Positions 11,696 through 21,607 are shown, numbered from the stretch's first letter. The stretch is 64,000 bases of DNA from Marixanthomonas ophiurae (GCF_003413745.1 NZ_QVID01000002.1:1-64000); one strand, 5' to 3'. Made by a program: numbers and translations. Notes: generated from the sequence alone by a model not told the origin.

Positions 11696-12049
11696 TTATT
11701 TTGATGCGTTTTCTAAAGCGTCCCAATACTCATATGCTCTTCGTAAGTGTGGAATTACAATAGTGCCACCTATAAGAAGTGATACACTTAAGGCTTCTAC
11801 AACTTCTTCTTTTGAAACATCAAGCTTATAGCAGGCTTCCAAGTGATACCGTACGCAATCATCACATCGTAATACCATAGAATTACCCAAACCAATTAGC
11901 TCTTTGGTTTTTTTAGGTAGTGCTCCTTCGGTAAAGGCATTGGTATCCAGATTAAAAATACGTTTGATAATCTTATTATTATCTTTTAATATCGCATCGT
12001 TCATTTTTGACCGATAAGCATTGAATTCTTCTACAATATTATTTTCCAT
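11696..12049 (-). CDS. carboxymuconolactone decarboxylase family protein (AhpD-like)
   Basis: A 117-residue all-helical protein of the CMD/AhpD fold. The CDDC motif at about 59-62 followed by VRYHLEACYK is the CxxC...H arrangement of peroxidase-like AhpD relatives, so a thiol-redox role is more likely than aromatic-ring catabolism, for which there is no gene context. The gene starts inside the last 11 nt of tatC, so it is the third gene of the kdsD-tatC transcript. Confidence 0.88.
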   Translation of the reverse strand: MENNIVEEFNAYRSKMNDAILKDNNKIIKRIFNLDTNAFTEGALPKKTKELIGLGNSMVLRCDDCVRYHLEACYKLDVSKEEVVEALSVSLLIGGTIVIPHLRRAYEYWDALENASK

Positions 12050-12878
12050 TTTTCTTAGCTTCTTTTGCTTGTTTGCGGAGTACCGCTTTTGATATGTAAA
12101 TACTTATTTCGTATAAAATAACCACAGGAACTGCAACTATAACTTGACTAGCAATATCTGGCGGCGTTATCACTGCAGAAATAATCAATACGATTACTAA
12201 TGCAAATTTTCTATATTTCCGGAGTATTTCGGGGGTTACTAAACCTACTTTGGTTAAAAAATAAATAACAATAGGCAGTTGGAAAATTAGTCCGCTTGCT
12301 AATACAGAGGCCCGCACCAACGAAATATAACTACTTAAATCGAAATCGTTAAAAACTTCTTCACTTACGCGGTAACTTCCTAGAAAGTTGATAGAAAGTG
12401 GCGTTATAACGTAGTACCCGAATAAAACACCAATAAAAAACAAAAAGGAAGCTATAAAAATAAACCCTCTACTGTTTTTTCGTTCATTAGGCATAAGCCC
12501 TGGACTAATAAACTTCCAAAACTCAAAGACAATGTAGGGGAAAGCTACGATAATTCCTGCGGTAATGGAAGTCCAGATATGGGCTGAGAACTGCCCAGAC
12601 ATGGTTCTACTCTGAATACGAAACGGTAACTCATCAAAACAGAAACTGTCCATACCTATGAATTGAGCAGCTTTACAGAGTAATTTATAGGTAGGGAAAT
12701 TTGCGCTTTTCGGGCCAAATAATAAGACATCAAAAATAAAATCTTTAGCAATAAAGGCTAGCGTAGCAACGATGACTACGGCAATAGTTGAGCGTATTAA
12801 ATGCCAGCGAAGTTCTTCCAGATGGTCCAAGAAGGACATTTCCTTTCCAGAGTTTGGGTTTTCAAGTTGTTTTGCCAT
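12039..12878 (-). CDS. tatC: twin-arginine translocase subunit TatC
   Basis: A 279-residue inner-membrane protein, the receptor subunit of the Tat system that exports folded proteins with twin-arginine signals. Seen: the N-terminal MSFLDHLEELRWHLIRS motif typical of TatC, six hydrophobic segments, FEFWKFISPGLMPNERK in the first long loop, and the late AVITPPDIASQ motif. The segment around residues 50-90 is longer than in the E. coli protein, as in other Bacteroidota. It overlaps kdsD by one base (TAATG) and is overlapped by the CMD gene. No tatA is in this window. Confidence 0.96.
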   Translation of the reverse strand: MAKQLENPNSGKEMSFLDHLEELRWHLIRSTIAVVIVATLAFIAKDFIFDVLLFGPKSANFPTYKLLCKAAQFIGMDSFCFDELPFRIQSRTMSGQFSAHIWTSITAGIIVAFPYIVFEFWKFISPGLMPNERKNSRGFIFIASFLFFIGVLFGYYVITPLSINFLGSYRVSEEVFNDFDLSSYISLVRASVLASGLIFQLPIVIYFLTKVGLVTPEILRKYRKFALVIVLIISAVITPPDIASQVIVAVPVVILYEISIYISKAVLRKQAKEAKKNGK

Positions 12879-13843
12879 TAAATAATGCCTTCTTTAGTAA
12901 GGTTGTGGATATGGACAATACCCGCATATTTTCCATTTTTTTCGGCTAATAACTGCGTAATACCAAAATCGTCCATCGTTTTAATAGCCTCAACAGCCAT
13001 TGCATCATTTTCAATTTTCTTCGGATTTTTGGTCATAATATCTTTTGCAGTTATCCCTTTTAGGTTGTCCATTTTGCTTAACATTCTACGCAAATCGCCG
13101 TCGGTAATAATCCCGATAATTGTTCCGTTTTCAATAACAGCAGCAACACCAAGCATTTTTTCTGAAATTTCAACAATAACATCTTTAAGTTCGGTGTCAG
13201 GATGTACTTGTGGTTTTTCATTTAACGAAGTAAGGTCGCTTACCCGCAGGTATAATTTTTTTCCTAAAGATCCTCCTGGATGGAATTTTGCAAAATCCTT
13301 ACTAGAAAAACCGCGTAAATCTAATAATGCCATTGCCAAAGCATCGCCAATTACTAATTGTGCTGTAGTACTTGTTGTAGGGGCAAGATTGTTAGGGCAA
13401 GCTTCTTTTTCAACATAAGCGTGCATAACATAGTCTGCTTTTTGACCTAAAAACGAATCTTTATTAGAGGTTATGGCTATGAGTTTGTTATCACTGGCTT
13501 TAATTAACGGAACGAGGACTTTTATTTCAGGTGTATTCCCACTCTTAGAAATACAGATAACAGTATCGTTTTTTAGTATAGTACCTAAATCACCGTGAAT
13601 AGCATCTGCTGCATGCATGAATATGGCAGGCGTTCCAGTAGAGTTTAAAGTGGCAACTATTTTGGTGGCAATATTTGCACTTTTGCCTATTCCTGTAATA
13701 ATAACCCTACCTTGCGAGTTAAATATATAGTCTACTGCAGCAGCAAATTCAGCATCAACTAAAGGTGCTAAATTTGCAATAGCTTCACTTTCAGTCTCTA
13801 TAGTTTTTCTTGCTACAGAAATAATTTGTTGTTCTTTGTTCAA
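12878..13843 (-). CDS. kdsD: arabinose-5-phosphate isomerase (KpsF/GutQ family)
   Basis: A 321-residue cytoplasmic enzyme interconverting ribulose 5-phosphate and arabinose 5-phosphate, the first step of KDO synthesis for lipopolysaccharide. It has an N-terminal SIS domain (VIITGIGKSANIA near 48-60, HAADAIHGDLG near 78-88, CISKSGNTPEI near 96-106) and two C-terminal CBS domains (about 205-320, with the GIITDGDLRR motif). It is the first gene of a tight three-gene operon with tatC and the CMD protein. A good promoter lies about 110 nt upstream. Confidence 0.94.
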   Translation of the reverse strand: MNKEQQIISVARKTIETESEAIANLAPLVDAEFAAAVDYIFNSQGRVIITGIGKSANIATKIVATLNSTGTPAIFMHAADAIHGDLGTILKNDTVICISKSGNTPEIKVLVPLIKASDNKLIAITSNKDSFLGQKADYVMHAYVEKEACPNNLAPTTSTTAQLVIGDALAMALLDLRGFSSKDFAKFHPGGSLGKKLYLRVSDLTSLNEKPQVHPDTELKDVIVEISEKMLGVAAVIENGTIIGIITDGDLRRMLSKMDNLKGITAKDIMTKNPKKIENDAMAVEAIKTMDDFGITQLLAEKNGKYAGIVHIHNLTKEGII

Positions 13844-13955
13844 ATTTTAATCTTTTGAATGTTTGAAACTGTTTCAGAATTTAGTATATTGAAAATGCAA
13901 AATGCACTAACTGGCTTAAACTTCTGTTTAAAGATACGTTTTACATTGTTGGTTG

Positions 13956-13986
13956 CAAAATTACAATTGTTCCTGTGTTATGGCAA
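13956..13986 (-). promoter_or_regulatory. promoter of the kdsD-tatC operon
   Basis: On the minus strand TTG, 20 nt, then TAATTTTG: both elements of the Bacteroidota housekeeping promoter (TTG, N19-21, TAnnTTTG) at ideal spacing. The predicted leader is about 105 nt. It overlaps the recQ promoter on the other strand. Confidence 0.65.
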
Positions 13987-13996
13987 TTTAATTTTA
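13967..13996 (+). promoter_or_regulatory. promoter of recQ
   Basis: On the plus strand TTG, 19 nt, then TAATTTTA, one mismatch from TAnnTTTG. It would give a leader of about 33 nt before the recQ GTG. It overlaps the kdsD promoter, so the two polymerases would exclude each other. Confidence 0.42.
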
Positions 13997-14035
13997 CTTC
14001 CTTTTTATATTAATAATTAAAATTTATATAGCAGC

Positions 14036-16228
14036 GTGACCGATACCGAATTATACGCAGCACTCAAACAACATTTTGGATTTAGTGCTTTTAAAGGACT
14101 TCAAGAAGAAGTAGTTAAAAGTATTCTTGGTGGTAATAATACCTTTGTTATTATGCCAACAGGAGGAGGAAAATCCCTTTGTTATCAACTTCCTGCTCTT
14201 ATCGAAGAAGGTACGGCCATTGTGGTTTCACCTTTAATAGCCTTAATGAAAAATCAAGTAGATGCATTGCGCTCTCTTTCTTCGGAAGAAGGAATAGCAC
14301 ACGTATTAAATTCTTCATTAAATAAAACTGAAGTAAGAAAGGTGAAAAGTGATATTGAAAACGGTGTCACCAAATTGCTTTACGTCGCTCCGGAATCCCT
14401 TACCAAAGATGAATATGTCCAATTTTTACAAGGACAAACTATTTCATTTATGGCCATAGATGAAGCACATTGCATCAGCGAATGGGGCCACGATTTTAGA
14501 CCTGAATACCGAAATTTACGAAAAATTATTGAGCGCATAGGGGATAATATTCCTATTATAGGACTGACAGCAACGGCAACCCCGAAAGTGCAAGAAGATA
14601 TTTTAAAAAACTTAAGCATTCAAGATGCTAATACGTTTAAAGCTTCTTTTAACAGACCTAATTTATATTACGAAATACGGCCAAAAACCAAAAATGTAGA
14701 TGCAGATATTATTCGCTTTGTTAAAAAGAATGAAGGCAAGAGCGGGATTATTTATTGTCTTAGCCGAAAGCGGGTAGAAGAACTTGCTCAAACTTTACAG
14801 GTAAACGGTTTAAAGGCCGTGCCGTACCATGCAGGTTTAGATGCTAAGAGGAGAGTGAAGCATCAAGATATGTTTTTAAAGGAAGACACCGATATTGTGG
14901 TGGCTACTATTGCTTTTGGTATGGGTATAGATAAACCCGATGTGCGATTTGTAATACATAACGATATTCCTAAAAGCATTGAAAGTTATTACCAAGAAAC
15001 AGGTAGGGCAGGTCGTGATGGAGGAGAAGGACATTGTTTAGCTTTTTACAGTTATAAAGACATTGAAAAACTTGAAAAATTTATGAGTGGAAAACCAGTT
15101 GCCGAACAGGAAATTGGTCACGCCCTCTTACAAGAAGTTGTAGCGTTTGCCGAAACCTCCATTTCCCGTAGAAAATTTATTCTTCATTATTTTGGTGAAA
15201 AGTTTGACAATAAAACTGGTGAAGGTGGGAATATGGATGATAATATGCGCTATCCCAAAAAGAAACACGAGGCTAAAGAAGACGTATCATTATTATTGAG
15301 TATTGTAGAAAAAACCAAACAACAATATAAAGCAAAAGAAGTAGTAAATGTGCTGGCAGGTAAAGCCAACGCGATGATTAAATCGCACCGAACAGACACA
15401 CAACCTTTTTTCGGAGCAGGAAAAGAAAAAGAAGCTTCTTACTGGATGGCTCTTTTACGTCAGTTGTTAGTGGCTAGATATATACGGAAAGACATAGAAA
15501 CCTATGGTGTTGTTAAGTTAACCGAAAAAGGAAGAGATTTTATGCAATCTCCTTCTAGCTTTATGATGACCGAAGATCATAGTTTTAAAGAGGCTAATGA
15601 TGATACCATTATTACCAATCAAAAAGCAGGAGAAGCAGCCGATAAAAACCTTTTTAAACTATTAAAGGATGAACGTAAAAAAGTGGCAGACAAAAAAGAT
15701 TTGCCGCCATTTGTTATTTTTCAAGACCCTTCGCTAGAAGATATGGCGTTAAAATACCCTATAACCATGGACGAATTATCCAATGTTCATGGGGTAGGAG
15801 AAAGCAAAGCCAAAAAATTTGGGAAGAGCTTTATTGCTCTTATTGAACGATATGTTGAAGAAAATGATATTCTACGTCCAGATGATTTTGTGGTAAAATC
15901 TACAGGAAGCAACAGTGCCTTAAAGTTGTATATTATTCAAAACGTAGACAAAAAACTACCCTTAGACACCATTGCCAACGGTAAAGGATTAGCAATGAAC
16001 GATTTTATAAGAGAGATGGAAGCCATAGTTTTCAGTGGCACCAAACTCAATATCGATTATTGGCTCGAAGATATTTTAGATGAAGATCAACAAGAAGAAA
16101 TACATGAATATTTTCTAGAAGCTGAAAATGATAAGATAGATGAAGCCATGGAAGAGTTTGATGGTGATTATGACGAAGAAGAACTACGCTTCTACCGTAT
16201 TAAGTTTATAAGTGATGTGGCTAATTAA
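14036..16228 (+). CDS. recQ: ATP-dependent DNA helicase RecQ
   Basis: A 730-residue 3'-5' DNA helicase of recombination repair and replication-fork restart. Seen: Walker A MPTGGGKSLCYQLP near 41-54, DEAH box AIDEAHCISEWGHDFR near 140, GLTATATP, ATIAFGMGIDKPDVR, and the QETGRAGRDG arginine-finger motif. An RQC region and an HRDC domain (HGVGESKAKKFG near 583) follow, then an acidic tail with a HTH-like segment. The start is GTG at 14036 (MTDTELYAALKQHFGF); no ATG is closer. The canonical RQC cysteine ligands are not obvious in the region after the helicase core. Confidence 0.96.
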   Translation: MTDTELYAALKQHFGFSAFKGLQEEVVKSILGGNNTFVIMPTGGGKSLCYQLPALIEEGTAIVVSPLIALMKNQVDALRSLSSEEGIAHVLNSSLNKTEVRKVKSDIENGVTKLLYVAPESLTKDEYVQFLQGQTISFMAIDEAHCISEWGHDFRPEYRNLRKIIERIGDNIPIIGLTATATPKVQEDILKNLSIQDANTFKASFNRPNLYYEIRPKTKNVDADIIRFVKKNEGKSGIIYCLSRKRVEELAQTLQVNGLKAVPYHAGLDAKRRVKHQDMFLKEDTDIVVATIAFGMGIDKPDVRFVIHNDIPKSIESYYQETGRAGRDGGEGHCLAFYSYKDIEKLEKFMSGKPVAEQEIGHALLQEVVAFAETSISRRKFILHYFGEKFDNKTGEGGNMDDNMRYPKKKHEAKEDVSLLLSIVEKTKQQYKAKEVVNVLAGKANAMIKSHRTDTQPFFGAGKEKEASYWMALLRQLLVARYIRKDIETYGVVKLTEKGRDFMQSPSSFMMTEDHSFKEANDDTIITNQKAGEAADKNLFKLLKDERKKVADKKDLPPFVIFQDPSLEDMALKYPITMDELSNVHGVGESKAKKFGKSFIALIERYVEENDILRPDDFVVKSTGSNSALKLYIIQNVDKKLPLDTIANGKGLAMNDFIREMEAIVFSGTKLNIDYWLEDILDEDQQEEIHEYFLEAENDKIDEAMEEFDGDYDEEELRFYRIKFISDVAN

Positions 16229-16244
16229 AGATTATTAAAAAAAA

Positions 16245-16688
16245 ATGATTAGAGCATATTCATGTAAGGATAAACCAAAAGTACTAGAGCTTTTACAATT
16301 GAACATTCCTGAGTTTTTTGACGCTTCTGAAGAAAAAGATCTTGATCATTACCTTGAGAACGAAATAGAAGACTATTATGTAGTAGTAGAAGATAATAGA
16401 ATAATTGGCTCTGGCGGAATTAATTACCTTACCACAGAAAAAATTGCCCGAATTTCGTGGGATATAATTAATCCTAATTCACAAGGAAAAGGGATAGGTA
16501 AGAAGTTACTACAACATCGCATTGATCATTTAAAAGGGAATCAAAAGGTAGAATTAATCGAAGTGAGAACGAGCCAACTTGTGTATCAGTTCTATGAAAA
16601 AATGGGTTTTACATTAGAAAATATTGAAAAGAACTTTTGGGCAAAGGGTTTTGATTTATATCAAATGAAATTAAAGAATAAAGATTGA
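16245..16688 (+). CDS. GNAT family N-acetyltransferase
   Basis: A 147-residue acetyl-CoA dependent acetyltransferase of the GNAT fold. The acetyl-CoA binding loop is the NSQGKGIGKKLL motif near 79-90, and the C-terminal strand region has YQFYEKMGF. The acceptor is not deducible. It starts 17 nt after recQ and is probably co-transcribed; it meets the HsdR_N-like gene convergently with 10 nt between the stops. Confidence 0.9.
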   Translation: MIRAYSCKDKPKVLELLQLNIPEFFDASEEKDLDHYLENEIEDYYVVVEDNRIIGSGGINYLTTEKIARISWDIINPNSQGKGIGKKLLQHRIDHLKGNQKVELIEVRTSQLVYQFYEKMGFTLENIEKNFWAKGFDLYQMKLKNKD

Positions 16689-16698
16689 TTCCAATCTC

Positions 16699-17139
16699 CT
16701 ACTTAACAGGAAGATCCCTTAAAAAAATATACTTTTCATTTTCATAATCCATTTGGCAATAATAATGTTCTAGACCATTAGTGACCATTAAATACGTCGC
16801 GTTGGCTACCAAGTTGTAACGTGCAATTTGATCAAAAGTTTGTTGTGTTATAGCAATAGAAGGCGCTTTGCATTCTACAATTAAAAAGATGCTTCCATCT
16901 CGATTATAAATTACTACATCATATCTTTTTATCGTATCCTTGACCTTAAGTTGCTTTTCAACATTAATTAATGATTTTGGATACTTTTTTTCTGAAATTA
17001 AAAACTGAATTACATGTTGCCGAACCCATTCTTCAGGAGTGAGGATTATAAATTTTTTCCTAATTTCGTCAAAGATCAATGTTTTGTTTTCGCTACTTTT
17101 GAAACGAAACTGATATTTTGGAAAGTTTAACTGATGCAT
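16699..17139 (-). CDS. type I restriction R-subunit N-terminal domain protein (PD-(D/E)xK fold)
   Basis: A 146-residue stand-alone protein resembling the HSDR_N family. It has the nuclease-like pattern VEKQLKVKDTIKRYDVVIY (Glu and Asp) followed by FLIVECKAP (E-x-K) around 96-104, and QIARYNLVANATYLMVTNG. These single-domain proteins are common in Bacteroidota next to core genes and have no helicase, HsdM or HsdS partner, and none is seen here. It is therefore not a working type I system; nucleic-acid binding or cleavage is plausible but unproven. It is divergent from holA. Confidence 0.85.
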   Translation of the reverse strand: MHQLNFPKYQFRFKSSENKTLIFDEIRKKFIILTPEEWVRQHVIQFLISEKKYPKSLINVEKQLKVKDTIKRYDVVIYNRDGSIFLIVECKAPSIAITQQTFDQIARYNLVANATYLMVTNGLEHYYCQMDYENEKYIFLRDLPVK

Positions 17140-17230
17140 AGAGCAAAGTAACAGTTTCCTTTAGTAGGTTCAAAATTTGCCCGAAGCGTTTTTTCAAATA
17201 AATTATAAATCAAAAGCCTCACGTTTAAGC

Positions 17231-18235
17231 ATGCCCTTAGATAAAGCCAAAATCATCATAAACGATATAAAAAGCGGAAACATAAAACCCATTTATTTTT
17301 TAATGGGCGAAGAACCTTATTATATTGATGGTATCGCAAATTATATTGAGGATAAAATTCTTTCAGAAGAAGAAAAAGGGTTTAACCAAATGGTTTTATA
17401 CGGTCGGGATGTTACCATTGACGAGATTGTAAGTAATGCCAAACGATACCCCATGATGGCCGAAAGACAAGTGGTTATTGTAAAGGAGGCACAGGATCTT
17501 TCCCGAACTATTGAAAATCTGGTAGCCTATGTTAAAGATCCACAGCCTACCACCGTATTGGTTATTTGCTATAAATACAAAAAACTAGATGCTCGTAAAA
17601 AACTTGCCAAGGAAATTAAAAAAACCGGTGTTCTTTTTGAAAGTAAAAAACTATATGAAAATCAAGTTCCCGATTGGATTAAACGTGTTTTAGCAGGCAA
17701 AGGGTATACTATTACGCCTAAAGCAGCGCAGATGCTTACCGAGTTTTTAGGAAATGATTTAAATAAAGTAAACAACGAACTGCAGAAACTGCAACTTATT
17801 ATACAACCTGGTGAGCAAATAACGCCACAACTAATTGAGCGTAACATTGGCATAAGTAAGGATTTTAATAACTTCGAACTTCAAAACGCTATCGGTGCAC
17901 GTGATATTAAAAAGGCGTATTCCATTGTTCAGTACTTTGGGCAAAACCCAAAAAATAACCCTATGGTTATGACGGTGGCACTTATGTATTCATTTTTTTC
18001 AAAATTACTGAAATACCACGCATTAAGTGATAAAAACCAAGCTGCAAGAGCATTAGGAGTAAGCCCTTATTTTATTAAAGATTACCAACTTGCCGCTCGC
18101 AATTATCCTATGAAAAAAGTAAGCGCTATTATTAGTAGTATTCGTGAAGTTGATATGAAAAGCAAAGGAGTAGGCGCTGCCAATATTGAACAAGGCGATT
18201 TATTAAAAGAAATGTTAGTCAAGATTTTCAACTAA
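17231..18235 (+). CDS. holA: DNA polymerase III subunit delta
   Basis: A 334-residue clamp-loader subunit that opens the beta sliding clamp. Seen: the N-terminal IKPIYFLMGEEPYYIDGIANYIED region, the GRDVTIDEIVSNAKRYPMMAERQVVIVKEAQ strand-helix region, and the C-terminal helical collar domain. Start: ATG at 17231 (MPLDKAKIIINDIK) is preferred over an upstream in-frame TTG at 17177, whose extra 18 residues do not resemble the family N-terminus. It is divergent from the HsdR_N-like gene. Confidence 0.92.
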   Translation: MPLDKAKIIINDIKSGNIKPIYFLMGEEPYYIDGIANYIEDKILSEEEKGFNQMVLYGRDVTIDEIVSNAKRYPMMAERQVVIVKEAQDLSRTIENLVAYVKDPQPTTVLVICYKYKKLDARKKLAKEIKKTGVLFESKKLYENQVPDWIKRVLAGKGYTITPKAAQMLTEFLGNDLNKVNNELQKLQLIIQPGEQITPQLIERNIGISKDFNNFELQNAIGARDIKKAYSIVQYFGQNPKNNPMVMTVALMYSFFSKLLKYHALSDKNQAARALGVSPYFIKDYQLAARNYPMKKVSAIISSIREVDMKSKGVGAANIEQGDLLKEMLVKIFN

Positions 18236-18253
18236 CCATCTTTACTTTATCGA

Positions 18254-18625
18254 TTACCTTCTATCCAACGAAAACCGTCCCGAACCTAATAATGCGATTG
18301 CTGTAAAGCCAAATAAATAAAGCAAAGCCATTTCTTTAGTGCCAAGCGGGTCACTTCCATGAACAATAAAAGCAGCAACTGCCATAGTAATTATAGTAGG
18401 AATAGCTGCAATTCGTGTTTTTAACCCTAGAATGATAAGTAAAGGGCAAATAGCCTCGCCAATTACAGCTAAAATTAAAGAAACGGTAGGTCCTAACCCA
18501 ATAGGATCGCCAAACTGAATATCACCTTGAATAAGGTTCAGTAACTTCGGGATACCATGGGTGAGCATCATCCCTGAAAAAGTTAAACGTAAAAAAAGTA
18601 AACCTAAGTGGTAGGAAGCAGTCAT
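18254..18625 (-). CDS. DoxX family membrane protein
   Basis: A 123-residue protein with four hydrophobic helices and the family pattern LLFLRLTFSGMMLTHGIPKL near the N-terminus, then a central AVIGEAICPLLIILGLKTR helix-turn. DoxX relatives lie in the inner membrane and are linked to thiol or sulfur redox balance in some bacteria; no partner gene is adjacent. The stop lies 18 nt from the end of holA, on the opposite strand. Confidence 0.9.
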   Translation of the reverse strand: MTASYHLGLLFLRLTFSGMMLTHGIPKLLNLIQGDIQFGDPIGLGPTVSLILAVIGEAICPLLIILGLKTRIAAIPTIITMAVAAFIVHGSDPLGTKEMALLYLFGFTAIALLGSGRFSLDRR

Positions 18626-18829
18626 AAGTTGGGGTTTGATTAGTTATTGAGTATAAAAATAGAAATTTTCAGATTAAAAATGCACCTAACTATTTTTTTA
18701 CCTAAAATTAATATACTTCCAATATTACTTCATTTTAATTAAAATTCTTCACATTAATTTAAATTTCAGCTAATACTGCTAATACACCTCACTACTACTT
18801 TAGCTTCAAATTTAAAACCAACTATAATA

Positions 18830-21586
18830 ATGAAAAAAATTACTTTTTTGGCAGCTTTATTTATGAGTGCTGTCGCATTTTCACAAACTGAAACTAATCA
18901 CGTAGAAAATATTAAATTTGAAGACAAACCAGCAGCCCAATTTGAGCTTTCTATCACAGAAATCTTTTCAGGACAAAGTGGAACCGATTTAACAGCAGAT
19001 TGGTTCGAAATCACAAATAACGGAACAGTAGCTTGGGAAAGTGGTGTAAGTGCAGATTTATATTACGATGATGAGTCTGCTGAACCAGCCGATGCTGATA
19101 TCATTCAAGGAATTAGTGAAATTCAGCCAGGCGCTAAGGTAATTGTTTTAATTACAGACAACACGGCAGATATTACCACATTTACAGATGTTTGGAACCC
19201 CGTAATAGATTTAACAAGTGTTCAAGTAGGGTATACAGACGGTGCCGGTTTAGGTGCTGGTGGGGATGCTGTAACACTATGGGCAGGCGATCCTGTGAGC
19301 ACTTCTCCAATTGATAATGCTACATACCCAGATACCGATGCTAACGACGGTCAGTCATACGATGTTGAGTTAGCCGCTTTTAGTGTAGTTGGTAATGCAA
19401 ACGGTGCTGTAGAAACTATTGCTCAAGGTGGTGACGCTAATGATGTGCCTAATATTGCTTCCCCAGGTGATGGCTTAGCTGTTTCACAAACTGTTGTAGC
19501 TTTTGATGAAGCATATACTTCAGTTTCTGAAGACGCAACAGAAGTAACAATCACAGTAACCCCTTCAGAAGCTGTAGCTGTTGAAGCTACCGTAGATGTA
19601 ATATTGAATGGAGGCGGAACAGCAGTTGAAGGAACCGATTTTACCTTTACTGCTTCCGAGACGGTAACTTTTCCAGCCGGAAGTGATGCTCCACAAACGA
19701 TTACAATTCCTATTCTAGACAATACAGACGATAACAGCGATGTGTTTTTTGTAATTGAATTAGAAAATGCGATCAATGCAATTGTTTCGGGGAATGATGT
19801 TCACTCAGTATATATTTTAGATAATGATACCGTGGTTCCAGAAACGGATGCTTCTGTATTAGACGTTAATTACCTCGCTAGTTATTTGGTAGATGCAGAT
19901 GGTACTGCTGAAATCACTGCTTACGATGCTAGTACACAACGATTGTATGTAACCAATTCAGCTTCAATTGAAGTAGTAGATTTTTCAGATCCTGAAAATA
20001 TTCAACCGTTAGCTACTGTAAATGTATCAGATTTTGGCGGAGTAAGTGTACAGAGTGTGGCTACTAAAAATGGTATCGTAGCAGCTGCTGTTTCAGTAGA
20101 TCCCGTAACAGATAATGGTTTGGTCTTACTTTCAGACCTTGATGGAAATAACCCAGTTGCTGTTGAGGTTGGTGTTTTGCCTGATATGATTACATTTTCA
20201 CCCGATGGAAACCTATTATTATCAGCAAACGAAGGTCAACCAAGTGATGATTATTCAATCGATCCTGAAGGAACCATTTCAGTAATTGATGTAAGTGGAG
20301 GTTTAGCTTCTATTACACAAGCAAGTGTGACAACACTTAATTTTAATGCTTTCGATGCTTCTATAACAGACTTAATTGATGCTGGTGTTCGTATTTTTGG
20401 TCCGGGAGCTTCCGTTTCTCAAGATTTGGAGCCTGAATATATTGCAGTATCTAACGATTCTCAAAAAGCATATGTAACCCTTCAGGAAAACAACGCTTAC
20501 GCAATTGTAGATCTTGTAGCTATGGAAATTACAGATGTTATTTCTTTCGGACTAAAAGATCATAGCCTTCCTGAAAATTCATTAGACCTTTCAGACGAAA
20601 CAGATTTTATCTTCAATGCTTCTTGGCCAGTAAAAGGGATGTATATGCCTGATGCTATTTCTTTTTACGAAGTGAACGGAACAAGTTATATTGTTACTGC
20701 AAATGAAGGTGATGCTCGTGAGTATGATACATTTGAAGAAGAGCGAAAAATTGCGGATAGCGATTATACATTAGACCCTGCAGTTTTTAGTAATATTGAC
20801 ATTTTAGAATTAGACTCAAACCTCTCTCAAATAGCTGTAACAAATAGTTCTGGAGACGCTAATGGAGATGGGTTGTTTGAAGAGATTCACATTTTTGGAG
20901 GTCGTTCCTTCAGTATTTTTGAAGCGGAAACGGGAAACCTAGTTTTTGATAGTGGTAACGATTTTGAAGTTATTACAGCGGCCGATCCTGTTTACGGAGC
21001 AATTTTTAATGCAAGTAATGAAAATAACAACCTGAAAAATCGAAGTGATAACAAAGGTCCTGAGCCAGAAGGTGTATTGGTTCAAGAAATTAATGATGAA
21101 TATTACGCTTTTATATTATTGGAACGTATAGGTGGTGTTATGGTTTATAATATTACAGATCCTACTAATCCAGTATTCTTACAATATGTAAACAGTAGAG
21201 ATGCTGTAGAAGGTGGGGACGAAGCAGGCGATTTAGGTCCAGAAGGAATTGCCTATGTAACTGCTGAAGAAAGCCCCAATGGAAAAGCAATGCTTATTGT
21301 TTCAAATGAAGTAAGTGCTACGCTAAGTATGTATACTTTAGATAATGTGATACTTTCAACACCGGAGTTTGGAGTTACTTCAGGAGCGGCGTTTGTATTA
21401 TACCCCAACCCAGCTAATAATCAAGTATTTGTTAGCAAACCAGGAAGTTATAGTATTTTTGATATAAGCGGACGTTTAGTTGTTGAAGCGATTAATGTGG
21501 CTTCTATTAATATATCAAGCTTATCAAGTGGAACATATATAGTGAAAAACGAAGGAGGAGTTTCACAAAAACTTATTATTGAGTAG
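18830..21586 (+). CDS. T9SS-secreted choice-of-anchor I family protein with lamin-tail-like and Calx-beta domains
   Basis: A 918-residue secreted protein. Order: signal peptide ending VAFSQ (1-19); a lamin-tail-like beta-sandwich (about 35-180, with TADWFEITNNG); a Calx-beta domain (about 215-325, with VSEDATEVTITV and the GTAVEGTDFTFT motif); a large propeller-like choice-of-anchor I domain (about 345-840, with LLSANEGQPSDDY, TANEGDAREYDTF and NRSDNKGPEPEGV); and a type IX sorting domain (FVLYPNPANNQVFV to the end). It is probably exported by T9SS and anchored or released at the surface. Acidic, repeat-rich composition suits calcium binding. The catalytic role is unknown; some related domains have been compared with phosphatases, which I cannot confirm. 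Confidence 0.9.
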   Translation: MKKITFLAALFMSAVAFSQTETNHVENIKFEDKPAAQFELSITEIFSGQSGTDLTADWFEITNNGTVAWESGVSADLYYDDESAEPADADIIQGISEIQPGAKVIVLITDNTADITTFTDVWNPVIDLTSVQVGYTDGAGLGAGGDAVTLWAGDPVSTSPIDNATYPDTDANDGQSYDVELAAFSVVGNANGAVETIAQGGDANDVPNIASPGDGLAVSQTVVAFDEAYTSVSEDATEVTITVTPSEAVAVEATVDVILNGGGTAVEGTDFTFTASETVTFPAGSDAPQTITIPILDNTDDNSDVFFVIELENAINAIVSGNDVHSVYILDNDTVVPETDASVLDVNYLASYLVDADGTAEITAYDASTQRLYVTNSASIEVVDFSDPENIQPLATVNVSDFGGVSVQSVATKNGIVAAAVSVDPVTDNGLVLLSDLDGNNPVAVEVGVLPDMITFSPDGNLLLSANEGQPSDDYSIDPEGTISVIDVSGGLASITQASVTTLNFNAFDASITDLIDAGVRIFGPGASVSQDLEPEYIAVSNDSQKAYVTLQENNAYAIVDLVAMEITDVISFGLKDHSLPENSLDLSDETDFIFNASWPVKGMYMPDAISFYEVNGTSYIVTANEGDAREYDTFEEERKIADSDYTLDPAVFSNIDILELDSNLSQIAVTNSSGDANGDGLFEEIHIFGGRSFSIFEAETGNLVFDSGNDFEVITAADPVYGAIFNASNENNNLKNRSDNKGPEPEGVLVQEINDEYYAFILLERIGGVMVYNITDPTNPVFLQYVNSRDAVEGGDEAGDLGPEGIAYVTAEESPNGKAMLIVSNEVSATLSMYTLDNVILSTPEFGVTSGAAFVLYPNPANNQVFVSKPGSYSIFDISGRLVVEAINVASINISSLSSGTYIVKNEGGVSQKLIIE

Positions 21587-21607
21587 TTTTAAGTTTACTA
21601 TTTGAAT

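Noticed and set aside
16699-17139. Type I restriction-modification system
   Set aside because: Only an HsdR N-terminal-like domain is present; no helicase, methylase or specificity subunit lies near it.
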